DNA of 64,000 nt from NCBI RefSeq assembly GCF_017815535.1, contig NZ_CP072596.1, positions 2,635,614 through 2,699,613 on the forward strand, in the 5' to 3' direction. A program made the translations under genes and the position numbers. The notes below the pieces were generated by a model, which searched no databases, had not been told where the DNA came from, and saw only the letters and a program-made list of their open reading frames with translations. Source of the stretch: Tessaracoccus sp. MC1865. Lineage in GTDB: Bacteria; Actinomycetota; Actinomycetes; Propionibacteriales; Propionibacteriaceae. Positions 25,393 through 34,031 of the stretch are shown piece after piece (within the stretch, counting starts at the first letter, position 1; each line of letters starts with the position of its first letter).

Positions 25393-27198
25393 ATGTTGGG
25401 CGCCCGTACCTCCCTTTCCCGCACCATCACGTCGCTGGACGGTGTGTGGGACTTCTCGGTCGACACGCAGAACAGCGGCATCGAGCAGCGCTGGTTCGCC
25501 GGGCCCCTGGAGCAGCCGCGCCCCATGCCGGTGCCGGCGTCGTACAACGACATCACCACCGAATCCGCGGTCCGCGACCACGTCGGCTGGGTCTGGTACC
25601 AGCGCACCGTCACGGTGCCCCGCCCCGCGGACGGCGAGCGGTTGTTCCTCCGCTTCGGCTCGGCCTCGCACGAGGCCCGCGTCTGGGTCAACGATGACGA
25701 GGTGGCCTCCCACGTGGGCGGCTACCTGCCGTTCGAGGCCGACGTCACGGATCTCGCCGGGCGACAGTTCCGGCTCACCGTCGCCGTCGACAACCGCCTC
25801 AGCTGGCAGAGCATCCCGCCGGGCTTCGTGTCGGTGGACGAGGTGGGCAACGCCACCCAGTACTACTTCCACGACTTCTACAACTACGCCGGCCTGCACC
25901 GCAGTGTGTTGCTCTACACGCGCCCCCAACTGGCGGTGACCGACGTGACCATCACCACGCGGATCGACGGCAGGGCCGGCGTCGTGGACTACGCCGTCGA
26001 GGTCGCGGATGCAACTCAGGGACCGGCGGAAGCGGCGGCCACCCAGGTGTCGGTGCGCGTCCTGGACGCCGCGGGCGTGGAGGTCGGCAGCGCAGCGGGC
26101 GCCGCCGGCCGGGTCCGCGTCGAGGATGCCGAGCTCTGGGAACCCGGCCGCGGCTACCTCTACACGCTGGAGGTCACCGCCGGCGAGGACGTCTACCCCC
26201 AGCCGTTCGGCATCCGCACCGTCGAGGTGAAGGACTCGCAGTTCCTCATCAACGGCCGGCCCTTCTACTTCCGCGGCTACGGCCGGCACGAGGACAACCT
26301 GGTGCGCGGCAAGGGCCACGACGACGCGCTCATGGTGCACGACTTCGAACTCATGACCTGGCAGGGCGCCAACTCCTTCCGCACCTCGCACTACCCGTAC
26401 GCCGAGGAGGTCATGGACCACGCCGACCGGATGGGCTTCGTCGTCATCGACGAGACCGCCGCCGTCGGCATGAACCAGGGCCTCTCGGGCGGCATCTTCG
26501 GCGACGGCAAGCCACGCTCCACGTTCTCCCCCGAGACCATCAACGACGAGACCCGGCGCGTCCACGAGGCGCACATCCGCGAGCTCATCGCGCGCGACAA
26601 GAACCATCCCAGCGTCGTGCTGTGGTCGATCGCCAACGAGCCCGAAACCTGGTCGGACGCGAGCCGCGCCTACTTCGAGCCGCTCGTAGCCGCCACCCGC
26701 GACGCGGACCCCAGCCGCCCCGTCGGCTACGTCAACGTGCAGCTGTCCACGCCGGACAAGGAGAAGGTGGCAGACCTCTACGACGTCGTCATGCTCAACC
26801 GGTACTACGGCTGGTACTGGGACAACGGCAACCTCGAACTCGCGGAGAAGCACCTCCGCGAAGAACTCGACGGGTGGCTCACCCTCGCCCCCGGCAAGCC
26901 CATCCTGTTCACCGAATACGGCCCCGACACCCTCAACGGGTTGCGCGACTTCCACCGCCGCCCTTGGTCCGAGGAGTACCAGGTGGACATGCTCGCCATG
27001 TTCCACCGGGTGTTCGACGACTACCCCGAGGTGGTCGGCGAGCAGATGTGGAACTTCGCCGACTTCCAGACCACCCCCGGCATCATGCGCGTGGGTGGCA
27101 ACAAGAAGGGCATGTTCACCCGCGACCGGCTGCCCAAGTCGGCCGCCTACGACGTGCGCAAGCGCTGGCACCAGCTGCGCTCCGAGCAGGGCAACTGA
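25393..27198 (+). CDS. uidA: Beta-glucuronidase (GH2)
   Basis: A 601-aa cytoplasmic glycoside hydrolase family 2 enzyme that releases glucuronate from glucuronides. It has the N-terminal jelly-roll (GVWDFSVD), Ig-like and TIM-barrel domains. The acid/base Glu416 is in IANEPETW and the nucleophile Glu508 in LFTEYGPD. The Asn570-x-Lys572 pair (GGNKKG) corresponds to the NxK motif that reads the sugar carboxylate and separates glucuronidases from galactosidases. Ribosome site AAGGAG precedes the ATG. It leads an operon larE-larB-larC-lacI-uxaC-uxuB and is divergent from a hexuronide symporter. Confidence 0.95.
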   Translation: MLGARTSLSRTITSLDGVWDFSVDTQNSGIEQRWFAGPLEQPRPMPVPASYNDITTESAVRDHVGWVWYQRTVTVPRPADGERLFLRFGSASHEARVWVNDDEVASHVGGYLPFEADVTDLAGRQFRLTVAVDNRLSWQSIPPGFVSVDEVGNATQYYFHDFYNYAGLHRSVLLYTRPQLAVTDVTITTRIDGRAGVVDYAVEVADATQGPAEAAATQVSVRVLDAAGVEVGSAAGAAGRVRVEDAELWEPGRGYLYTLEVTAGEDVYPQPFGIRTVEVKDSQFLINGRPFYFRGYGRHEDNLVRGKGHDDALMVHDFELMTWQGANSFRTSHYPYAEEVMDHADRMGFVVIDETAAVGMNQGLSGGIFGDGKPRSTFSPETINDETRRVHEAHIRELIARDKNHPSVVLWSIANEPETWSDASRAYFEPLVAATRDADPSRPVGYVNVQLSTPDKEKVADLYDVVMLNRYYGWYWDNGNLELAEKHLREELDGWLTLAPGKPILFTEYGPDTLNGLRDFHRRPWSEEYQVDMLAMFHRVFDDYPEVVGEQMWNFADFQTTPGIMRVGGNKKGMFTRDRLPKSAAYDVRKRWHQLRSEQGN

Positions 27199-27212
27199 CG
27201 GGAAGGACCGCC

Positions 27213-28124
27213 ATGCAACCCATCGACCTCCACGCCCCGCTGTCGGCCGACCTCCAAAGGGTCGCCGACGCGGTCGCGGCCTCGGTCCTGAGCGGTACCG
27301 AGGGGCGGGCGAACGCAGCGCAAGACTCCTCGCCCCGCCTCCGCGTCGGTGTCGCCTACTCGGGCGGAGTCGACTCCACCGTCCTGGCAGCCCTCACCGC
27401 CCGCGCCGTGGGCGAGGCGAACACGGTGCTGCTGCTGGGCGTGTCGCCGTCGTTGGCCAAGCGGGAGCGACGGCTGGCCCACCGCCAGGCGGAGCAGCTC
27501 GGGCTGCCCCTGGTGGAGGTCGCCACCAACGAGCTCGCCAACGCCGACTACGCAGCCAACCCGGTGGACCGCTGCTACCACTGCAAGGACGAGCTCTTCA
27601 CCGTCCTGGACACCCGCGTGGCCGACGAACTGCAACTCACCGCCATCGCCTACGGCGAGAACGCCGACGACGCCTCCCGGCCGGACCGTCCCGGCAGCCG
27701 CGCGGCCGCCGAGCACCGCGTCCTCCATCCCCTCGCCGACGCCGGCGCCGGCAAGGCGGACGTCCGCGCGGTCGCCGTCGAACTCGGTCTGGCCAGCGCG
27801 CTGAAGCCCGCGGCCCCGTGCCTCGCGAGCCGGATCCCGCACGGGGAACCGGTCAGCGCCGAGAAGCTGGCGGCCATCGACCTGGCGGAGGACGCCGTGC
27901 TCGCCGCGGGATTCTCCGACTGCCGGGTGCGTCACCACGGCAGCATCGCCCGCATCGAGGTGCCCGCGGACGAGTTCCACCTCATCGCCGACACCGCCGT
28001 GCGCCAGGAGCTTTTGAGCCGCGTCAAGGCGGCGGGTTTCCAGCACGCCACGCTCGACCTGGGCGGCATCCAGTCCGGGAACTTCACCCTCACCCTGCTC
28101 AACCGGCGCCCGGAGGCCCTGTGA
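27213..28124 (+). CDS. larE: LarE, nickel-pincer cofactor sulfur transferase
   Basis: A 303-aa ATP-dependent enzyme that adds sulfur to the nicotinate-derived precursor of the nickel-pincer nucleotide. The PP-loop motif SGGVDST is at residues 50-56, the conserved RCYHCKDELF at about 120-129, and Cys203 in PCLASR matches the sacrificial cysteine of L. plantarum LarE. I chose the ATG at 27213, preceded by GGAAGGA and 14 nt after the gusA stop; the longer upstream frame only overlaps gusA. Its stop overlaps the larB start (TGATG). Placement inside a glucuronide operon is unusual. Confidence 0.93.
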   Translation: MQPIDLHAPLSADLQRVADAVAASVLSGTEGRANAAQDSSPRLRVGVAYSGGVDSTVLAALTARAVGEANTVLLLGVSPSLAKRERRLAHRQAEQLGLPLVEVATNELANADYAANPVDRCYHCKDELFTVLDTRVADELQLTAIAYGENADDASRPDRPGSRAAAEHRVLHPLADAGAGKADVRAVAVELGLASALKPAAPCLASRIPHGEPVSAEKLAAIDLAEDAVLAAGFSDCRVRHHGSIARIEVPADEFHLIADTAVRQELLSRVKAAGFQHATLDLGGIQSGNFTLTLLNRRPEAL

Positions 28125-28804
28125 TGGACATCGCCACCCTGGACTTCGACCGCTACCGCCGCCGCGGCTACCCGGAGGCCGTGTTCTGCATGGGCAAGAC
28201 ACTGGCCCAGGTGCACGCCATCGCCCGCGCGTGGCGGGAGAAGTCGGAGCAGACCGACCAGGAGCTGGGCACCGTCCTGTTCACCCGCGCCACACCCGAG
28301 CAGCTCACCGCCATCCGCGACGAACTGCCCGGCGTCTTCATCGACGACACCGCCTCCCTCGCCGCCTGGCCGGGCGAACCCCCGGCGCCCAGCGGCGGCC
28401 GCGTCGTCGTCGTGTGCGCCGGCACCTCGGACCTGCCCGTCGCCCGCGAGGCGGCGCTGACCGCCCGCTTCCTCGGGCGCGAGGTCACCGAAGTGGTCGA
28501 CGTCGGCGTGGCGGGCCTGACCAGGGTCGTCGCCCGTCTCGACGAACTGCGCGAGGCCGACGTCATCGTGCTCGCGGCGGGGATGGACGCCGCCCTGGTG
28601 CCCGTCGTGGCCGGTCTGGTGGCCTGCCCCGTCGTCGCGGTGCCGACCTCGGTGGGATACGGGGCCGCGTTCGAGGGAGTCGCGGCGCTGTTGAGCATGT
28701 TGAACTCCTGCGCCCCCGGCGTGGGAGTCGTCAACATCGACAACGGCTACGGGGCGGGCCACTTGGCTGCCCAGATCGCGGCGCCCGGGAGGCATCGTGC
28801 ATGA
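28124..28804 (+). CDS. larB: LarB, nicotinate adenine dinucleotide carboxylase/hydrolase
   Basis: A 226-aa protein that carboxylates and hydrolyses NaAD in the first step of nickel-pincer synthesis. The PurE-like C-terminal domain is evident in VVVVCAGTSDLPVAREAALTA, VDVGVAGLTRV and the PTSVGYGAAFEGVAALLSMLNSC segment. It overlaps larE by one base and larC by eight, so the three are translationally coupled. Confidence 0.93.
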   Translation: MDIATLDFDRYRRRGYPEAVFCMGKTLAQVHAIARAWREKSEQTDQELGTVLFTRATPEQLTAIRDELPGVFIDDTASLAAWPGEPPAPSGGRVVVVCAGTSDLPVAREAALTARFLGREVTEVVDVGVAGLTRVVARLDELREADVIVLAAGMDAALVPVVAGLVACPVVAVPTSVGYGAAFEGVAALLSMLNSCAPGVGVVNIDNGYGAGHLAAQIAAPGRHRA

Positions 28805-30164
28805 CCCCTCGCACCGCCACGATGACCACGGGCATCACCATCCCCACCTGACCACCGCGGACGGCGACTCCGTCCCCTCCGGCACGAGGGTGCAGCCCAC
28901 GCAGGTGGCCCCGTCACGGGAGCGCACCCGTCGCCTGTGGATCGACGCGTCCCAGGGCGCCGCCGGCGACATGCTCCTCGCCGCCCTCATCGACGCCGGG
29001 GCCGACGCCGGCTCGGTCGCCGCGGTCCTCGACCTCGTCGCCCCAGGGAAGCTGCACCTCCAGACCCGACGGGTGCGCCGCGGCCCGTTCGACGCGCTGA
29101 AGGTCGACGTCATCGCCGACGAGCCCGACCCGCCCGCCCGACACCTGAGCGACATCGAGCGCCTGCTCTCCGCCGACGGCATCCCGGCCGTCACCCGCGA
29201 GCTCACCCTCGCCGCGTTCCGCCCCCTGGCCGAGGCCGAGGCCGCCGTGCACGGCACCACCGTCGAGGAGGTCCACTTCCACGAGGTGGGCGCGCTCGAC
29301 TCCATCGGCGACATCGTGGGCGTCGCCGAAGCCGTCCGCACCCTCGGCGTGAGAGACGCCTCCAGCTCCGTCGTCGCGGTGGGCACCGGCACCGTCCGCA
29401 CGCAGCACGGGCTCCTCACCGTGCCGCCGCCCGCCGTGGTGGCACTCGCGAGGGGCTGGCAGGTCGAGGCCGGTGGGCCGCCTGAGGCCGGCGAGCTGAC
29501 CACCCCCACCGGCATGGCGCTGATCCGCGCCCTCTGCAACCAGGTGGAGGCCCTGCCCGCCATGACGCTCGACGGCGTGGGCACCGGCGCCGGGACCCGC
29601 GTCCGCAGGGACCGCCCCGGTGTGGTGCGCGTGCTGCTCGGCACCGCCGTCGGCACCGCACTGCAGGACGAGACGCCGTTCGAGGTGCAGGAGATCGCGG
29701 CCAATGTCGACGACCTGGACCCGCGGCTCTGGCCGGCGGTCCTCGACCGCCTGCTCGACGCGGGCGCCGTCGACGCCTGGCTCACTCCCATCATCATGAA
29801 GAAGGGCCGCCCGGCCCACACCGTGACCGCGTTGGCGTCGAAGGCCGACACCGGCGCCGTCGTCGAAGCCCTTGTCATGCACACGTCGACCATCGGGGTG
29901 CGCATCGCCCACCCGTCGCACCGCCGGGTGCTGCAGCGGACGTGGCGACCGGTCGACATCGATGGCCACCAGGTGCGGATCAAGCTCTCCGGCGACGGGG
30001 AGGGCCGTCCCATCCAGCAGGCCACCGCCGAGTTCGTCGACGTGCAGGCGCTGGCTGAGGCCCTCGGCGTGGCCGAGCGGGTGGCGCTCGGGCGGGCCCA
30101 CGCAGTCGCCTGGGCGCAGGGTCTACACCCCGGGGCCCCCTGGCCGGAGGACGACCATGAGTGA
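28797..30164 (+). CDS. larC: LarC, nickel-inserting cyclometallase
   Basis: A 455-aa enzyme that inserts nickel into the pincer precursor, using CTP in studied homologues. It is one continuous frame, unlike L. plantarum where larC is made through a frameshift. Conserved parts include LWIDASQGAAGDMLLAALIDAG, VEEVHFHEVGALDSIGDIVG and ANVDDLDPRLWPAVLDRLLDAGAVDAWLTPI. The GTG at 28797 (GGGAGG upstream) adds a His-rich N-terminus with 8 His in the first 17 residues (HRHDDHGHHHPH), a possible nickel store. The stop overlaps the LacI start by 8 nt. Confidence 0.93.
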   Translation: MHDPSHRHDDHGHHHPHLTTADGDSVPSGTRVQPTQVAPSRERTRRLWIDASQGAAGDMLLAALIDAGADAGSVAAVLDLVAPGKLHLQTRRVRRGPFDALKVDVIADEPDPPARHLSDIERLLSADGIPAVTRELTLAAFRPLAEAEAAVHGTTVEEVHFHEVGALDSIGDIVGVAEAVRTLGVRDASSSVVAVGTGTVRTQHGLLTVPPPAVVALARGWQVEAGGPPEAGELTTPTGMALIRALCNQVEALPAMTLDGVGTGAGTRVRRDRPGVVRVLLGTAVGTALQDETPFEVQEIAANVDDLDPRLWPAVLDRLLDAGAVDAWLTPIIMKKGRPAHTVTALASKADTGAVVEALVMHTSTIGVRIAHPSHRRVLQRTWRPVDIDGHQVRIKLSGDGEGRPIQQATAEFVDVQALAEALGVAERVALGRAHAVAWAQGLHPGAPWPEDDHE

Positions 30165-31194
30165 GCCGAAGAAGCGCCGCAAGCAGGTCACGATCTACGA
30201 CGTGGCGCTGGAGGCTGGGGTGTCGCCGTCGACGGTGTCGCGCGCGTTCTCCAGGCCCGGCCGCGTCAACGCCGAGACCAGCGAACAGATCCACGCCGCA
30301 GCCACGAAGCTGGGCTACCGCACCAAACCGGTGCAGCACCCGGAGCAGGGCGTCGAGAAGAAGGCCCTCGGCCTGGTCGTGGCGGACGTCACCAACCCCG
30401 TCTACGCCCACATCATGCGCGGCTTCCAGCAGGAGGCGGCGCAGGCCGGCTACACGGTGCTGCTGATGGACTCCCAGGAGGACGGGCACACCGAGTACCA
30501 GGCAATCCAGTCGGTGCTACCGCTGCTCGACGGCCTGGTGTTGTCGGCCTCCCGCCTCACGGATTCGGCGATCACGCAGATCGTGAAGCGGATGCCGGTG
30601 GTGGCCACCAATCGGATCATCGCGGGTCTGCCGTCGGTGGTGCCGGATTCCGCCCGCGGGATCCGGCGCGCAGTCGAGCACCTGGCAGGCCTGGGACACA
30701 CCCGGATCACATATCTGGGCGGCCCGGAGGCGTCGTGGGCCAACGGTGTGCGCTGGCGCGCAGCGACGGAGGCGTGCCACGAACTCAGCCTCCAGTTGCG
30801 CCGGGTGGGCCCATGCACGCCATCGATCCAGGGCGGCGTGAAAGCCGCCAAGCTGTGGCGCGAGCATCCCACCACCGCCGTCATCGCCTTCAACGACATC
30901 ATGGCCATCGGCTTCATGAAGGCGGCGCAGAGTTACGGGCTGAGCCTGCCGCAGGACGTGTCGGTGGTCGGCATCGACAACTCCATCTCCTCGGTGCTCA
31001 CCACTCCCACCCTGACGACGGTGTCGCCGCAGCCCAGCCTCATCGGCGCCCGCGCCGCCCGCGCGCTGCTCAGCCAACTCAAGCACCGCAACGCGCCCAC
31101 CATTGAGACCATCGTGGTGCCGATGGATCTCATCGCGCGCGACTCCACCGGCATCGTGCCGCCCCATCCCCCTGTATTCACCGCCGAAAGGTAA
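30157..31194 (+). CDS. LacI-family regulator of the glucuronide locus
   Basis: A 345-aa repressor-type regulator. The helix-turn-helix TIYDVALEAGVSPSTVSRAF is followed by the hinge and a periplasmic-binding-protein-like effector domain (LGLVVADVTNPVYAHIMRG, IAFNDIMAIG, VVGIDN). It lies between larC and uxaC in the same operon, so it likely senses a glucuronide or uronate and controls this operon, perhaps through the GTTGC-N5-GTTGC sites. LacI proteins normally bind inverted, not direct, repeats, so that assignment is uncertain. Confidence 0.9.
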   Translation: MSEPKKRRKQVTIYDVALEAGVSPSTVSRAFSRPGRVNAETSEQIHAAATKLGYRTKPVQHPEQGVEKKALGLVVADVTNPVYAHIMRGFQQEAAQAGYTVLLMDSQEDGHTEYQAIQSVLPLLDGLVLSASRLTDSAITQIVKRMPVVATNRIIAGLPSVVPDSARGIRRAVEHLAGLGHTRITYLGGPEASWANGVRWRAATEACHELSLQLRRVGPCTPSIQGGVKAAKLWREHPTTAVIAFNDIMAIGFMKAAQSYGLSLPQDVSVVGIDNSISSVLTTPTLTTVSPQPSLIGARAARALLSQLKHRNAPTIETIVVPMDLIARDSTGIVPPHPPVFTAER

Positions 31195-31203
31195 GTAGAA
31201 CCC

Positions 31204-32625
31204 ATGTCCCCCACCCCCCTCGCCCCGCACGCCGACCGGCTCCTCCCGGCGGACCCGGGCACCCGCGACATCGCGCGCGAGCTGTACCGAACCGTCGCCG
31301 ATGCGCCGATCGTCTCCCCCCACGGGCACGTGCCCGCCGAATGGCTGGCCGACGACGAGCCGTTCTCGGACCCGACGTCGCTGTTGCTGACACCCGACCA
31401 CTACACCAACCGGATGCTGCATGCCGCCGGCGGCGTTGACCTCGCGGACCTGGGTGTCCCCGTCGGCACCGAGCTGAGCGAGGAGCAGTCGCGCGGCGCC
31501 TTCCGGAAGCTGTGCGAGAACTGGAAGGTGCTGCGCGGCACCCCCGTGCAGTTCTGGTTCGAGTCCGAGTTCCACGACGTGTTCGACGTCCAGGTGCGGC
31601 CCTCCGCGGAGACGGCTGACGAGATCTACGACCAGATCGCCGGCTGCCTCACGCGCGACGAGTACCGGCCGCGCGCGCTGTACAAGCGGTTCAACATCGA
31701 GGCCATGGCCACCACCGACGACCCGTGCAGCCCGCTCGACGCCCACCAGCGCCTCGCTGCGGACCCCACGTGGGAAGGCCGCGTCGTGCCCACGTTCCGG
31801 CCGGACCAGTACCTCGAGCCGGCGCGCCCCACCTGGCGCACGCTGACGCAGAACCTGGCGGCGGTGACCGACGTCGAGATCGACGGGTACGCCGCGCACG
31901 TCGAAGCCATGCGGGTGCGCCGCCAGTTCTTCAAGGACAACGGGGCGGTCTCCACCGACCACTCGCACGCCGACGCCGGCACCCAGCGCCTCTCCGACGC
32001 CGAGGCCGAGCGGCTCTTCCGCGAGGCGCTGGCCGGGACGATCACCCCGTCCGACGGTGACGCCCTGCGGCGCCACATGGTCAACGACCAAGCCAGGCTC
32101 GCCGTCGACGACGGGCTCGTCATGACCCTGCATCCGGCCGTCCACCGCAACCACGACTCGGCGACCTTCGAGCGCTTCGGCGCCGACGTGGGCGGGGACG
32201 TCCCCCACGCTGTCGAATTCACCCGTGCGCTGCAGCCCATGCTCGACGCCTACGGCAACGCCGAGGGCTTCCACCTGGTGGTCTTCACCATGGACGAGAC
32301 CGCGTTCTCGCGCGAACTCGCGCCGCTCGCCGGCTGGTACCGCGGCCTGTTCGTCGGCGCCCCCTGGTGGTTCATCGACGAGGCCGACGCCATCATGCGG
32401 TTCCGCCGCTCCGTCACCGGCTACGCCGGCTTCGCCAAGACCTCCGGCTTCATCGACGACACCCGAGCGTTCTGTTCCATCCCCGCCCGGCACGACGTCT
32501 CGCGCCGCGTCGACTCCGCCTTCCTCGCCAACCTCGTCGCCGAACATCGGCTGGCGATGGACGAGGCCCTCGAAACCATCGTCGACCTCACCTCGACCCA
32601 GCCCAAGAAGGTGTTCAAGCTGTGA
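31204..32625 (+). CDS. uxaC: UxaC, glucuronate isomerase
   Basis: A 473-aa metal-dependent isomerase that converts D-glucuronate to D-fructuronate. The metal-binding SPHGHVPAEWL segment near residue 38, the RFNIEAMATTDDP segment and the DHSHAD and PWWFIDEADAI regions match the family, and the length is normal. It follows the LacI gene by 9 nt and its stop overlaps the uxuB start. Confidence 0.95.
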   Translation: MSPTPLAPHADRLLPADPGTRDIARELYRTVADAPIVSPHGHVPAEWLADDEPFSDPTSLLLTPDHYTNRMLHAAGGVDLADLGVPVGTELSEEQSRGAFRKLCENWKVLRGTPVQFWFESEFHDVFDVQVRPSAETADEIYDQIAGCLTRDEYRPRALYKRFNIEAMATTDDPCSPLDAHQRLAADPTWEGRVVPTFRPDQYLEPARPTWRTLTQNLAAVTDVEIDGYAAHVEAMRVRRQFFKDNGAVSTDHSHADAGTQRLSDAEAERLFREALAGTITPSDGDALRRHMVNDQARLAVDDGLVMTLHPAVHRNHDSATFERFGADVGGDVPHAVEFTRALQPMLDAYGNAEGFHLVVFTMDETAFSRELAPLAGWYRGLFVGAPWWFIDEADAIMRFRRSVTGYAGFAKTSGFIDDTRAFCSIPARHDVSRRVDSAFLANLVAEHRLAMDEALETIVDLTSTQPKKVFKL

Positions 32626-34022
32626 CCACGCTCACCCGCGCCGATTTCGGCCGCCCCGCCGCCCCCGTCCGCATGGTCCACCTCGGCCTCGGCAACTTCA
32701 CCCGCGCCCACCAGGCCTGGTACACCGAACACGCCTCGGACGCCGCCGAATGGGGCATCGCGGCCTTCACCGGGCGCCGGCCCACGATGTCGGACCTGCT
32801 CACCCCGCAGGACGGGCTCTACACGCTGGTCACCCAGGGCGCCGACGGCGACCACTTCGAGGTCATCTCGTCGGTCGTGGCCGTGCACCCGGCGTCGGAC
32901 TTCCGCGCGCTGATGGACTACTTCGCCTCCCCCGAGCTCGCCGTCGTGACCTCGACGGTGACCGAGGCCGGCTACTACCGGCTCCCGTCCGGGGCCCTCG
33001 ACGTCGCCGATGAGGCCGTGGCCGCCGACCTCGCAGCGCTGAAGACGCTGGTGGAGGAGGGCCGGGTGACCGTCGACTCCATCGCCGGACTGGCCATCTC
33101 CACTCCCCCGGCGCGCATCCTGGCCGGCCTGCTGGGCCGCCGCGCCGCGGGCTCGGGCGCGCTCACCGTGCTGCCCTGTGACAACATCCCCGACAACGGC
33201 ACCGCCTTCGGGCAGGTCGTGCGGGACGCCGCCCATCAGGTGGACCCCACTCTCGTGGGGTGGATGGACGAGAACGTGGCCTGGGCCACCTGCATGGTGG
33301 ACCGCATCACGCCGGCCACGACGGAGGCCGAGGTCCGGCTCGTGGCCGAGACGCAGGGTTACTCCGACGCCTCCCCCGTTCCCACCGAGCCGTTCTCCGA
33401 ATGGGTCATCTCGGGCGAGTTCCCCGCAGGCCGCCCCGACTGGGAGTCGGCCGGTGCGCAACTGGTCCTCGACGTGGAGCCCTACGAGCAGCGCAAGCTG
33501 TGGATGTTGAACGGTTCCCACTCGCTGCTGGCGTACGCGGGCCCCATCCTGGGCGTCGAAACCGTCGCCGAGGGCATCGCGCACCCCGTCCTGCGCGAGT
33601 GGGTGCTGGCGTGGTGGAACGAGGCCGGACCCGGCCTCCAGGTGCCGTGGGAGGAGTACGCCCGCGCCCTGGTCGAGCGCTACGAGAACCCCAACATCCG
33701 GCACCTGCTGGCCCAGATCGCCTCCGACGGCTCGCTGAAGCTGCCCGTGCGGATCGCCCCGACGCTGCGCGCGTGGCGCGGCCGCGGTGAGATGCCGGTG
33801 GCTGCGGTGAAGGCCGTCGCCGCCTGGCTGCTGCATCTGCGGGGCCTCGGCGCCCCAGTGAAGGACGCTCAGGCGGACGTGGTGCTCGCCCTGGCCGCCG
33901 GTGAGCTCACCGAGGCCGCAGCGCGCGTCGTCGGCTTCGTGGCCCCGGACCTGGCCCAGGACCGCGCGCTGATCGACGCGGTGGTCGCCGCCGCGGAGGA
34001 CCTGGGGTCGCGCCGGCAGTAG
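32622..34022 (+). CDS. uxuB: UxuB-type fructuronate reductase (mannitol dehydrogenase family)
   Basis: A 466-aa NAD-dependent polyol dehydrogenase that reduces D-fructuronate to D-mannonate. The Rossmann region is VHLGLGNFTRAHQAWYTE. The PCDNIPDNG segment and the catalytic-Lys helix KLWMLNGSHSLLAYAGPI are intact. The GTG at 32622 overlaps the uxaC stop by 4 nt. Mannitol, arabinitol or tagaturonate activity exists elsewhere in the family, but the neighbours UxaC and beta-glucuronidase favour fructuronate. It ends the operon; no mannonate dehydratase follows. Confidence 0.88.
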   Translation: MTTLTRADFGRPAAPVRMVHLGLGNFTRAHQAWYTEHASDAAEWGIAAFTGRRPTMSDLLTPQDGLYTLVTQGADGDHFEVISSVVAVHPASDFRALMDYFASPELAVVTSTVTEAGYYRLPSGALDVADEAVAADLAALKTLVEEGRVTVDSIAGLAISTPPARILAGLLGRRAAGSGALTVLPCDNIPDNGTAFGQVVRDAAHQVDPTLVGWMDENVAWATCMVDRITPATTEAEVRLVAETQGYSDASPVPTEPFSEWVISGEFPAGRPDWESAGAQLVLDVEPYEQRKLWMLNGSHSLLAYAGPILGVETVAEGIAHPVLREWVLAWWNEAGPGLQVPWEEYARALVERYENPNIRHLLAQIASDGSLKLPVRIAPTLRAWRGRGEMPVAAVKAVAAWLLHLRGLGAPVKDAQADVVLALAAGELTEAAARVVGFVAPDLAQDRALIDAVVAAAEDLGSRRQ

Positions 34023-34031
34023 GCTCAGCCC

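Noticed and set aside
30517-32547. Long minus-strand open frame (676 codons) opposite the LacI and uxaC genes
   Set aside because: It lies antisense to two well-supported enzymes, has a composition-driven Arg/Gly/Val/His-rich product and no family motif. Several similar frames (for example 39057-41402, 25375-27171 and 60706-63036) are explained the same way by high GC content.
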